Of a stretch of 64,000 nucleotides of DNA, positions 8,409-15,498 are shown one piece after another (the first letter of the stretch is position 1; each line of letters begins with the position of its first letter). Made by a program: the position numbers and the translations under genes. Under the pieces are notes generated by a model that had not been told where the DNA came from, searched no databases, and saw nothing but the letters and a program-made list of their open reading frames with translations. Source of the stretch: Pseudomonas umsongensis (GTDB lineage: Bacteria > Pseudomonadota > Gammaproteobacteria > Pseudomonadales > Pseudomonadaceae); NCBI RefSeq assembly GCF_002236105.1, contig NZ_NIWU01000005.1, forward strand, positions 1 to 64,000, read 5' to 3'.

Positions 8409-8972
8409 ATGTCGCGCCCCTTGAAAGTCGTTGCCCTCTCCGGTGGTACCTGGCGTCCTTCGCGCACCCTGGTGCTGACCCAAGCGCTGTTGGCTCAGCT
8501 GGCCGAGCAACTGCTGATCGACAGCAAGCTGATCGAGCTAGGTGACATTGCCCGGCCTCTGGGCGCGGCGCTGTCGCGCCAGGAATTGGCAGCGGATATC
8601 GAAGCCGAACTGCAAGCGATCGAAAACGCCGACTTGCTGATCGTCGCCGCGCCGGTTTATCGCGGCTCCTATCCGGGTCTGCTCAAACACCTGTTCGACC
8701 TGATCGACCTCAATGCCCTGGTCAACACACCGGTCCTGCTGGCCGCCACCGGAGGCAGCGAACGTCACGCGCTGGTGCTCGATCATCAACTGCGCCCGCT
8801 GTTCAGCTTCTTCCAGGCCTTGACCTTGCCGATTGGCGTGTATGCCACCGAAGCCGATTTCTCCAATTACCAGATAACCAGTGAGCCCTTGAAGGCTCGC
8901 ATTCGCCTTGCTGCAGAACGCGCGGCGCCGTTGTTCGGCGTGCACCCCCACAATCTGCTGAAAATCGCTTAA
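8409..8972 (+). CDS. msuE: NADPH-dependent FMN reductase MsuE
   Basis: A 187-residue flavodoxin-like reductase that supplies FMNH2 to the two monooxygenases encoded next. The flavin phosphate loop LSGGTWRPSRT is at residues 10-20 and the second flavin motif APVYRGSYPGLLKHLFD at about 84-100. The closest named relative by context and sequence is MsuE of P. aeruginosa and P. putida (SsuE family). It opens the operon msuE-msuD-msuC-sfnR; the stop codon overlaps the Shine-Dalgarno AAGGA of msuD. Expression is expected under sulfate limitation. Confidence 0.9.
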   Translation: MSRPLKVVALSGGTWRPSRTLVLTQALLAQLAEQLLIDSKLIELGDIARPLGAALSRQELAADIEAELQAIENADLLIVAAPVYRGSYPGLLKHLFDLIDLNALVNTPVLLAATGGSERHALVLDHQLRPLFSFFQALTLPIGVYATEADFSNYQITSEPLKARIRLAAERAAPLFGVHPHNLLKIA

Positions 8973-8982
8973 GGATTTGTTC

Positions 8983-10122
8983 ATGGATGTTTTCTGGTTT
9001 CTGCCGACCCACGGCGACGGTCATTACCTGGGCACCACTCAAGGGGCACGCCCGGTAACGCTTAATTATCTGAAACAGGTGGCCCAGGCGGCGGACAGCC
9101 TCGGTTACCACGGTGTGTTGATCCCGACCGGGCGCTCCTGCGAAGACTCGTGGGTGATCGCTTCGGCACTGGTGCCGCTGACCGAACGCTTGCGCTACCT
9201 GGTGGCGATCCGCCCGGGGATCATTTCGCCAACCGTTTCTGCGCGCATGGCCGCCACCCTGGATCGACTGTCCAATGGCCGGCTCCTGATCAATGTGGTG
9301 ACGGGGGGCGACCCCGATGAGAACCGTGGCGACGGCAGTTTCCTCGATCACAGCGAACGCTACGAAGTTACCGATGAGTTCCTGAAGATCTGGCGCCGGG
9401 TGCTGCAAGGCGAATCTGTGGATTTCGAAGGTAAACACCTGCGGGTACAGAACGCCAAGGCGCTCTATCCGCCGGTACAGAAACCCTATCCGCCGCTGTA
9501 CTTCGGCGGTTCCTCCGATGCCGCCCATGACCTGGCGGCCGAACAGGTCGATGTCTACCTGACCTGGGGCGAGCCACCGGCGGCCGTGGCGCAAAAACTC
9601 GCCGATGTGCGTGAGCGGGCCGCGCGCAACGGGCGCACCGTGAAGTTCGGGATTCGATTGCATGTGATCGTGCGGGAAACCGCCGAAGACGCATGGAAAG
9701 CCGCTGACAAATTGATCGAACACATCAGCGACGAGACGATCGCCGCCGCACAGAAGTCGTTCTCGCGCTTCGACTCCGAAGGTCAACGGCGCATGGCTGC
9801 GCTGCATGACGGACGTCGCGACAACCTGGAGATCTCGCCCAACCTGTGGGCCGGTGTCGGGCTGGTGCGCGGCGGTGCCGGGACCGCACTGGTGGGCGAT
9901 CCACGGCAGGTGGCCGCGCGGATCAAGGAGTACGCGGACCTGGGTATCGAGAGTTTCATCTTCTCCGGCTACCCGCACCTCGAGGAGGCCTATCGTTTTG
10001 CCGAACTGGTGTTCCCGCTGTTGCCCGAGCCGTACGCCAGCCTGGCCGGTCGCGGTGTCACCAACCTTACCGGGCCGTTTGGCGAAATGATCGCCAATGA
10101 TGTGTTGCCGGCCAAAGCCTGA
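8983..10122 (+). CDS. msuD: FMNH2-dependent alkanesulfonate/methanesulfonate monooxygenase MsuD
   Basis: A 379-residue bacterial-luciferase-type TIM barrel. It opens FWFLPTHGDGHYLG, then GYHGVLIPTGRSCEDSW with the SsuD-type cysteine, RPGIISPTVSARMAATLDRLSNGR, and GGDPDEN; the C-terminal IFSGYPHLEEAYRFAE is diagnostic of the SsuD/MsuD family. It cleaves the C-S bond of short alkanesulfonates to aldehyde plus sulfite. ATG at 8983 is preceded by AAGGA; an in-frame TTG two codons upstream is less likely. It is the second gene of the msu operon, followed by a 37-bp perfect inverted repeat before msuC. Confidence 0.9.
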   Translation: MDVFWFLPTHGDGHYLGTTQGARPVTLNYLKQVAQAADSLGYHGVLIPTGRSCEDSWVIASALVPLTERLRYLVAIRPGIISPTVSARMAATLDRLSNGRLLINVVTGGDPDENRGDGSFLDHSERYEVTDEFLKIWRRVLQGESVDFEGKHLRVQNAKALYPPVQKPYPPLYFGGSSDAAHDLAAEQVDVYLTWGEPPAAVAQKLADVRERAARNGRTVKFGIRLHVIVRETAEDAWKAADKLIEHISDETIAAAQKSFSRFDSEGQRRMAALHDGRRDNLEISPNLWAGVGLVRGGAGTALVGDPRQVAARIKEYADLGIESFIFSGYPHLEEAYRFAELVFPLLPEPYASLAGRGVTNLTGPFGEMIANDVLPAKA

Positions 10123-10130
10123 CGTCACCC

Positions 10131-10217
10131 GTCCTGTAGGAGCTGCCGCAGGCTGCGATCTTTTGATTTCAAAGATCAAGATCAAAAGATCGCAGCCTGC
10201 GGCAGCTCCTACAGGAC
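10131..10217. repeat. perfect 37-bp inverted repeat (REP doublet) inside the msu operon
   Basis: Arms 10131-10167 and 10181-10217 are exact reverse complements over 37 bp with a 13-base loop. The ends carry the common Pseudomonas motif CTGTAGGAGCTGCCGCAGG. It fills most of the 116-bp gap between msuD and msuC. A transcript would form a very long hairpin that could attenuate or stabilise message. A single degenerate arm of the same family lies at 14669-14709. Confidence 0.95.
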
Positions 10218-10238
10218 CCACAAGAAAAGGATCCCCGC

Positions 10239-11426
10239 GTGACTGCCAAACCGCAAAGCGCCCTGATATCCCCGTTGCAGACCGCCCGCCAATTGGCCGC
10301 CGGGTTTGCCTTGACCGCCGTCGAGCGCGACGAGCGTGGCGGTACGCCCAAGACTGAGCGCGATGCGCTGCGCCACAGCGGCCTGCTGGCGCTAAGCATT
10401 CCCAGACAGTTCGGCGGCCTGGGTGCGAGCTGGAGTGAAACCTTGGCCATCGTGCGCGAGTTCGCCAAGGTCGACAGCTCGATTGCCCATGTGTTCGGCT
10501 TCCATCACCTGATGCTCGCCACCGTGCGCCTGTTCGCCCGGCCCGAACAATGGCAGCCGTGGTTTGAACAAACCGCCCGCAAGAACTGGTTCTGGGGCAA
10601 TGCCCTCAACCCTCTGGACACCCGCACCGTGGTGAAAAACCTCGGCGGCTGGCGTGAGTTTTCCGGCAAGAAAAGTTTTTGCTCCGGCGCCAGCGACTCA
10701 GAAATGCTGATCGCCTCTGCGGTGGATGAAAACGCCGGTGGCAAGCTGTTGATCGCCGCCATTCCCAGCGGCCGTAGCGGCATTACCCTGCACAGCGACT
10801 GGAACAACATCGGTCAGCGTCAAACCGACAGTGGCAGCGCGACCTTCGAACGGGTACGGGTCGAAGAGTCGGAACTGCTGCTCGATCCGGGTCCGTTGAG
10901 TACGCCGTTCGCCTGCCTGCGCCCGCTGATCGCCCAGCTCACGTTTACTCACCTGTTCCTCGGCATCGCCGAAGGCGCCTTCGAAGAGGCGCGGCAATAC
11001 ACACTGACCGAAACCCGGCCATGGCATAAATCCACTGCCAAGGAAGTGAGCCAGGACCCCTATGTGCTCGGTCACTACGGCGAATTCTGGGTGGCCCTCG
11101 AGGGCGTTCGGTTGCTGGTGGAGCGTGCCGCCGACTTGCTCGACAAGGCCTGGGCCAAAGGCGCGAACCTCAGTGCCGAGGAGCGCGGATATCTCGCCAC
11201 CGCCATCGCCGCGGCCAAGGTCGCGGCAACGCGCAATGGCCTGGAGTTGTGCAGCCGCTTGTTCGAGGTGACCGGCGCGCGTTCGACCCATGCCTCGCTG
11301 CGCCTGGACCGTCATTGGCGCAACCTGCGCACGCAAACCCTGCACGACCCGGTGGATTACAAACTCCAGGAACTGGGTGACTGGGCGCTGAACCAGGCCC
11401 TGCCGATTCCGACTTTCTATTCATAG
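10239..11426 (+). CDS. msuC: FMNH2-dependent monooxygenase MsuC (acyl-CoA dehydrogenase fold)
   Basis: A 395-residue protein of the acyl-CoA dehydrogenase/flavin monooxygenase (DszC/SfnC-like) family. Visible features: LAIVREFAKVDSSIAHVFGFHHLM in the N-terminal helical domain, NALNPLDT, and the C-terminal TGARSTHASLRLDRHWRNLRTQTLHDP typical of DszC/MsuC. MsuC oxidises methanesulfinate to methanesulfonate, feeding MsuD. The start is GTG at 10239, preceded by AAGAAAAGG. It lies between a large inverted repeat and sfnR, 25 bp downstream. Confidence 0.88.
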   Translation: MTAKPQSALISPLQTARQLAAGFALTAVERDERGGTPKTERDALRHSGLLALSIPRQFGGLGASWSETLAIVREFAKVDSSIAHVFGFHHLMLATVRLFARPEQWQPWFEQTARKNWFWGNALNPLDTRTVVKNLGGWREFSGKKSFCSGASDSEMLIASAVDENAGGKLLIAAIPSGRSGITLHSDWNNIGQRQTDSGSATFERVRVEESELLLDPGPLSTPFACLRPLIAQLTFTHLFLGIAEGAFEEARQYTLTETRPWHKSTAKEVSQDPYVLGHYGEFWVALEGVRLLVERAADLLDKAWAKGANLSAEERGYLATAIAAAKVAATRNGLELCSRLFEVTGARSTHASLRLDRHWRNLRTQTLHDPVDYKLQELGDWALNQALPIPTFYS

Positions 11427-11451
11427 CTTGCCCATCAAGGAGCGTGCCCCC

Positions 11452-12555
11452 ATGCAACTGCTGACCTTACCGCCCTCGCCCGCTCTGGCCACGTCGATAC
11501 GCGCCACGGCGCAGGTCTTCGAAGATCCGAAATCCCAGGCCTTGCTGGCGCATTTGCAACAAGTCGCACCCAGTGATGCCAGCGTGCTGATCATTGGTGA
11601 AACCGGCACCGGAAAAGAGTTGGTGGCGCGTCATATCCACAATCTCAGCGCCCGGCGTAACCGGCCATTCGTAGCGGTGAACTGCGGTGCGTTCTCTGAA
11701 TCCCTGGTCGAAGCCGAATTGTTCGGTCATGAAAAAGGTGCATTTACCGGTGCCCTGAGCGCCAAGGCCGGCTGGTTCGAGGAAGCCAACGGGGGCACGT
11801 TGTTCCTCGATGAAATCGGCGACTTGCCGATGGCGATCCAGGTCAAGTTGTTGCGCGTGCTGCAGGAGCGAGAAGTGGTACGCCTGGGGTCGCGCAAGAG
11901 TATTCCCATTGATGTGCGCGTGCTCGCGGCCACCAACGTGCAACTGGAAAAAGCCATCAACGCCGGGCACTTTCGCGAAGACCTGTATTACCGGCTCGAC
12001 GTCGTCAACCTGGAACTGAGCCCGCTGCGCGATCGCCCGGGCGACATCCTGCCGCTGACGCGTCACTTCATCAATGCCTATAGTCAGCGCCTGGGTTACG
12101 GCGACATCACCATCAGCAAAGAGGCCGAACTGAAACTGCGCAGCTACAGTTGGCCGGGCAATATCCGCGAACTGGAAAACGTGATTCACCACACCCTGTT
12201 GATTTGCCGTAACGGCGTGATCGAACGCGATGACCTGCGCCTGTCGAACATGCGCATCGAGCGTCAGGACGACTATCACAGCCAGGTCGACGACTGCGCC
12301 GAAGCCCTGCTCGACCGGGCCTTCCAGAAACTCTTCGACCAACAGGCCGGCGCGCTGCATGAGAAAGTCGAAGATGCCTTGATGCGCGCCGCCTATCGTT
12401 TCAGCCATTACAACCAGGTGCACACCGCCGCCCTGCTGGGGCTGAGCCGCAATGTGACCCGCACGCGCCTGATCAAGATGGGTGAACTGGCGGTGAACAA
12501 ACGCCGGCCCGCAGAAAACATTCAGGGTGAGCGCTTGGTGCAACTGTCGATCTAA
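11452..12555 (+). CDS. sfnR: sigma54-dependent activator SfnR
   Basis: A 367-residue enhancer-binding protein made only of an AAA+ domain and a DNA-binding domain. Walker A GETGTGKE, the sigma54-contact loop GAFTGA, Walker B GTLFLDEIGD and the R-finger region are intact; the C-terminus carries a Fis-type HTH (HTAALLGLSRNVTRTRLIKMG). There is no N-terminal receiver or ligand domain, as in SfnR, which is thought to be controlled by its amount. ATG at 11452 follows AAGGAG; an upstream TTG is in frame but lacks a site. As last gene of the operon it likely activates the -24/-12 promoter at 8338 and other sulfone genes. Its stop overlaps the convergent monooxygenase gene by 4 bp. Confidence 0.88.
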   Translation: MQLLTLPPSPALATSIRATAQVFEDPKSQALLAHLQQVAPSDASVLIIGETGTGKELVARHIHNLSARRNRPFVAVNCGAFSESLVEAELFGHEKGAFTGALSAKAGWFEEANGGTLFLDEIGDLPMAIQVKLLRVLQEREVVRLGSRKSIPIDVRVLAATNVQLEKAINAGHFREDLYYRLDVVNLELSPLRDRPGDILPLTRHFINAYSQRLGYGDITISKEAELKLRSYSWPGNIRELENVIHHTLLICRNGVIERDDLRLSNMRIERQDDYHSQVDDCAEALLDRAFQKLFDQQAGALHEKVEDALMRAAYRFSHYNQVHTAALLGLSRNVTRTRLIKMGELAVNKRRPAENIQGERLVQLSI

Positions 12556-12917
12556 CCCACCAGCGTGCAGTGCAACCCGTGGTCGGGGCTGCGTTCCAGG
12601 CTGTGCAGCACCTGGAACGAGCCGAAGGTCACGGTCTTCGCCTGATGAGCGCGAATCAGTTGCCAGAAATCCTGTTCCCCGCTTTCGAACGCCTGAAACG
12701 CCGCCTCCCCCGCCTCGCGGGTTTGCCATTGCAGGTAGTTGAGCACCCGTCGCCCGTCTTCGCTGGCCTGGATGCTGGCACTCAGAAAGCCGCTGTGGTG
12801 CTGGGCCAGACGCTCGGTCTGCCGCGACAGCGCTGACACCAGGGCCGATTGCTGTTGCGGTTCGATTTCGAATTCGATCAGTTGGGTGAAGCTGCGATGT
12901 TTCGCTGGCGCGTGCAT
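12552..12917 (-). CDS. antibiotic-biosynthesis-monooxygenase (ABM) domain protein, SoxR target
   Basis: A 121-residue ferredoxin-like dimeric alpha-beta barrel protein. The ABM signature is seen in FTQLIEFEIEPQQQSALVSAL, HSGFLSASIQASEDGRRVLNYLQWQTREAGEAAF and the closing FGSFQVLHSL. Such cofactor-free enzymes oxidise quinones or similar compounds. ATG at 12917 is preceded by GGGGGA. It is divergent from soxR, and its promoter has the 19-bp spacer and dyad expected for SoxR activation, an arrangement like P. aeruginosa PA2274/soxR. Substrate unknown; a role with redox-cycling metabolites is inferred. Confidence 0.85.
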   Translation of the reverse strand: MHAPAKHRSFTQLIEFEIEPQQQSALVSALSRQTERLAQHHSGFLSASIQASEDGRRVLNYLQWQTREAGEAAFQAFESGEQDFWQLIRAHQAKTVTFGSFQVLHSLERSPDHGLHCTLVG

Positions 12918-12968
12918 GAATAATCCCCCACTCAGGTGCAAGGCGAATCTTGCGATCCGAAGGTGTGC

Positions 12969-12999
12969 AGGGTAAAACCTCCAGTTAAGTAAAGGTCAA
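12969..12999 (-). promoter_or_regulatory. SoxR-controlled promoter with 19-bp spacer and soxbox
   Basis: On the minus strand -35 TTGACC (12994-12999) and -10 TACCCT (12969-12974) are separated by 19 bp, the overlong spacer typical of MerR-family promoters. The spacer holds CCTCCAGTTAAGTAAAGG (12978-12995), matching the SoxR consensus dyad CCTCAAGTTAACTTGAGG at 14 of 18 positions. It points at the ABM monooxygenase gene. Confidence 0.85.
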
Positions 13000-13013
13000 G
13001 AGGCATTTTTCAA

Positions 13014-13487
13014 ATGATCACCTTGGAAAACCTGCATAAGGAACTCAGCGTCGGCCAATTGGCCGCCCGTAGCGGCGTCGCAGTCACGGCGCTGCACTTT
13101 TATGAATCCAAGGGGTTGATCAGGAGCAATCGCAACCAGGGCAACCAACGACGCTATCCAAGGGAAGTGCTGCGGCGGGTGGCGTTGATCAAGGTGGCCC
13201 AGCGGCTGGGCATTCCGTTGGCGGAGATTGGCGAGGCACTCAAGGCACTGCCGGATAACCGTGCACCGACGGCGGCGGATTGGAAGGATATGTCGGCGCA
13301 GTGGGGTCGGGATCTGGATGAGCGGATCAATCAGTTGACGTTGTTGCGCGACAAACTCAATGGCTGCATTGGCTGTGGGTGTTTGTCGATGGAGGCCTGT
13401 CCGTTGCGTAATTTTGGGGATGTGCTGGGGGAGCAGGGACCAGGGGCGCAACTGCTGGAATCGGGAATCGATCCAAAAATGAGTTGA
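13014..13487 (+). CDS. soxR: redox-sensitive transcriptional activator SoxR
   Basis: A 157-residue MerR-family protein. The winged HTH is at residues 10-80 (LSVGQLAARSGVAVTALHFYESKGLI, then NQRRYPREVLRRVALIKVAQRLG). The [2Fe-2S] ligands are all present in CIGCGCLSMEAC (CxxCxC-x5-C). Oxidation of the cluster by redox-cycling compounds turns on target promoters. It is divergent from the ABM gene with the SoxR box between. As usual in pseudomonads there is no SoxS. ATG at 13014 precedes the family's usual start by a few residues. Confidence 0.95.
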   Translation: MITLENLHKELSVGQLAARSGVAVTALHFYESKGLIRSNRNQGNQRRYPREVLRRVALIKVAQRLGIPLAEIGEALKALPDNRAPTAADWKDMSAQWGRDLDERINQLTLLRDKLNGCIGCGCLSMEACPLRNFGDVLGEQGPGAQLLESGIDPKMS

Positions 13488-13490
13488 GCC

Positions 13491-13575
13491 CTTCGCGAGC
13501 AAGCCCGCTCCCACATTCGACTAGGTTCCACCTGAAGAACTCGGTCAAAAGGTGGGAGCGGGCTTGCTCGCGAAG
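13491..13575. repeat. REP doublet / bidirectional terminator
   Basis: 24-bp perfect inverted arms at 13491-13514 and 13552-13575 (ends CTTCGCGAGCAAGCCCGCTC) separated by 37 bases. This is the common Pseudomonas GCGAGCAAGCCCGCTCCCAC REP family in inverted pair form. It lies between soxR and the convergent metQ remnant and could end both transcripts. Confidence 0.9.
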
Positions 13576-13596
13576 CGGTCTGCCAGGCGACGAAGA

Positions 13597-14337
13597 TTAG
13601 AACCCCGGCGCGATCTGGCCTTTGTAACGAGTCAGGATGAACTGGCTCACCTCATCGGAGTTCAACGCCTTGGCCAGTTTCCGCAGGCCCGGATCGTTGA
13701 TGTTGTCCGGCCGTGACACCAGGAACTCGATGTAAAGGCTCTTGCCCTTCTCCACGATCAAGGCACTGTTGGTATCGATCCCGGCCTCCAGGGCGTAGTT
13801 GGCGAAGACGAACGCCAGGTCGACCTGACTCACCGAACGCGCCAGCAATGCGCCCTCCAGTTCACGGATTTTCAGGTGCTTGGGGTTTTCAACGATGTCC
13901 CGCTGGGTCGCCAGGGTGTTGCCGGGGTCCTTGAGTTTGATCAGACCCGCTTCGTGCAAGAGCACCAAGGCACGACCGGTATTGACCGGGTCGTTGGGGA
14001 TCGAAACGGTGGCGCCGTCCTTGAGCTCGGTGATGTTTTTGATTTTGGTCGAGTAAGCACCGAACGGCTCGATGTGCACGCCCACCACCGGCACCAGGTC
14101 GGTGTGACGGGTCTTGTTGTAGTCATCGAGGAACGGCCGATACTGGTAATAGTTGGCGTCGAGATTCTTCAGCGCCAGCTGCTGGTTGGGCTGGATGAAA
14201 TCGGTGAACACCTTGATGTCCAGGTCTACGCCTTCCTTGGCCAGCGTCGGTTTGACGAATTCGAGGATTTCCGCGTGCGGCACCGGGGTGGCGCCGACGG
14301 TCAGTTTTTCGTTGGCGTGAACGCTCGCGTTCCGCAT
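13597..14337 (-). pseudogene. metQ-like substrate-binding protein lacking its signal peptide (5' deletion)
   Basis: The 246-codon frame encodes nearly all of a mature NlpA/MetQ lipoprotein: ANEKLTVGATPVPHAEILEFV at the start, ANYYQYRPFLDDYN, ATVSIPNDPVNTGRAL, DLAFVFANYALEAG, and the normal C-terminus. Members bind methionine or related sulfur compounds for an ABC importer. Here the signal peptide and lipobox are missing; homology begins at about 14322 and the sequence upstream belongs, in another frame, to an sfnB-like gene. No metN or metI is nearby. Translation from ATG 14337 would give a cytoplasmic, presumably useless, protein, so I call it a pseudogene created by deletion. Confidence 0.8.
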
Positions 14338-14449
14338 CTTGCTCCAGCAGGATGGCGGCGACCTGTTCAGCTACCCGCAGCGCTTCGGCTTCGTCGGCGA
14401 TCCGGTGGGCGGCCGGCGGGTTGATCGGATAAACGGCAGATTGGGACAT
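14326..14449 (-). pseudogene. 5' fragment of an sfnB-like flavin monooxygenase gene
   Basis: From ATG 14449 the first ~42 codons read MSQSAVYPINPPAAHRIADE, AEALRVAEQVAAILLEQDAE, which resembles the N-terminus of SfnB-type acyl-CoA-dehydrogenase-fold sulfur-acquisition oxidoreductases (AHxIxDDAEALxVAxxLA). Then the frame runs out of phase into the metQ sequence at about 14322-14332 (frame offset +1) and ends without further homology. The rest of sfnB is absent. The most economical reading is one deletion that removed most of sfnB and the 5' end of metQ. The SfnB identification rests on a short stretch. Confidence 0.65.
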
Positions 14450-14757
14450 GCAAGACTCTCGGTAACAGTGTTTATCGAAGGTCATTGCAGCTTCTGTGCC
14501 TGATGGCGCGGGTCCGTGTTCAAAGGGGGTTCAGGGTATTTTGAAGGTTTCTTCGTGACGAAGTCAGGCAATCTGCTGCTTCACTGTTGGTGGCTGAACA
14601 GTGTCGATGAACCCTCAGCTTCGGAGCGCGTGGGGACAATCTTTTTGGAAACTTGAAACATGCTGAAGATCAAAACAAAAGATCGCAGCCTGCGGCAACT
14701 CCTACAATTGTTCGGCTGGAGAGCGATCTTCAATCCACAAGAAAAGGGAGAACCATC
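14450..14757. other. intergenic region with a single decayed REP arm
   Basis: No gene is seen. At 14669-14709 lies one imperfect arm of the same palindrome family as 10131-10217 (shares AAAAGATCGCAGCCTGCGGC); the partner arm is missing. The 3' end carries the ribosome binding site GAAAAGGGAG for the VOC gene. Confidence 0.7.
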
Positions 14758-15216
14758 ATGAGCGTTAAACCGATTCCAGAGGGTTATCACAGCATCACCC
14801 CATACCTGGGCATTCAAAAAGCCGCCGAAGCCATCGAGTTCTACAAAAAAGCCTTCGGCGCCATCGAGGTCATGCGCCTGGCCATGCCCGATGGCGGCAT
14901 CGGCCACGCCGAACTGCGCATCGGCGACTGCCCGATCATGCTCGGCACACCCTGCGATCAAGGGCCGCTGAGCAATCCAGACAACTCGCCGTCGGTAGGC
15001 TTGCATCTGTACGTGACCGATGTGGACAAGTCCTACAAACAGGCGATCGAGGCTGGCGGCATCGTGGTGTCAGAGGTCAAGGATCAATTTTACGGCGACC
15101 GTTCCGGGACCTTGAGGGATCCCTACGGGCACCTGTGGTTCCTGGCCACACGTAAAGAGGATCTGACCCAGGAGCAGATCGAGCAGCGGGCGAAAGAGAT
15201 GTTTCAGCAAGGCTGA
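14758..15216 (+). CDS. VOC/glyoxalase-fold protein (PhnB-like)
   Basis: A 152-residue vicinal-oxygen-chelate protein of the PhnB/28-like group: GYHSITPYLGIQKAAEAIEFYKKAFGA at the start, GGIGHAELRIGDCPIMLG in the middle, and the second half-repeat VGLHLYVTDVDKSYKQAIEAG followed by FYGDRSGTLRDPYGHLWFLAT. Such proteins are small metal- or ligand-binding enzymes of mostly unknown substrate. ATG 14758 follows AAAAGGGAG. It stands alone before the pyoverdine uptake operon. Confidence 0.85.
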   Translation: MSVKPIPEGYHSITPYLGIQKAAEAIEFYKKAFGAIEVMRLAMPDGGIGHAELRIGDCPIMLGTPCDQGPLSNPDNSPSVGLHLYVTDVDKSYKQAIEAGGIVVSEVKDQFYGDRSGTLRDPYGHLWFLATRKEDLTQEQIEQRAKEMFQQG

Positions 15217-15230
15217 CGCACTGTTAGCTT

Positions 15231-15318
15231 GTAGGAGCCAGGCTTGCCGGCGAACTGTTCGCCGCGGTGCACCTGACGGACCGCATTATCGTTCTTCGCG
15301 GGCAAGCCTACCTCCTAC
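15231..15318. repeat. REP doublet upstream of fpvG
   Basis: Arms 15231-15254 (GTAGGAGCCAGGCTTGCCGG...) and about 15295-15318 (...GGCAAGCCTACCTCCTAC) are imperfect inverted copies of the REP unit repeated in the array at 21775-22075. It sits between the VOC gene and the fpv promoter region. Confidence 0.8.
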
Positions 15319-15386
15319 GACGAAACACGAAACACGAAACATTTTCTTTCATATCACCCTTCGGGATTTCGGGTGCTCATCCGTCC

Positions 15387-15410
15387 TATATAGATGCAGT
15401 CCTGTCGCGT
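15387..15410 (+). promoter_or_regulatory. candidate PvdS-dependent promoter of fpvG operon
   Basis: TATAT (15387-15391), exactly 16 bases, then CGT (15408-15410). This differs by one base from the PvdS iron-starvation box TAAAT-N16-CGT found perfectly before pvdH and mbtH in this window. It lies 89 bp upstream of fpvG. No other candidate was seen in 15319-15498. Confidence 0.5.
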
Positions 15411-15498
15411 GGGCAAAAGCCACGACCGGACCGTCCATGGACCTCATCGCTGCGAAGCCCGTAGCAGAGGCCCTTCATCGATATAAGACGCCTCAATC

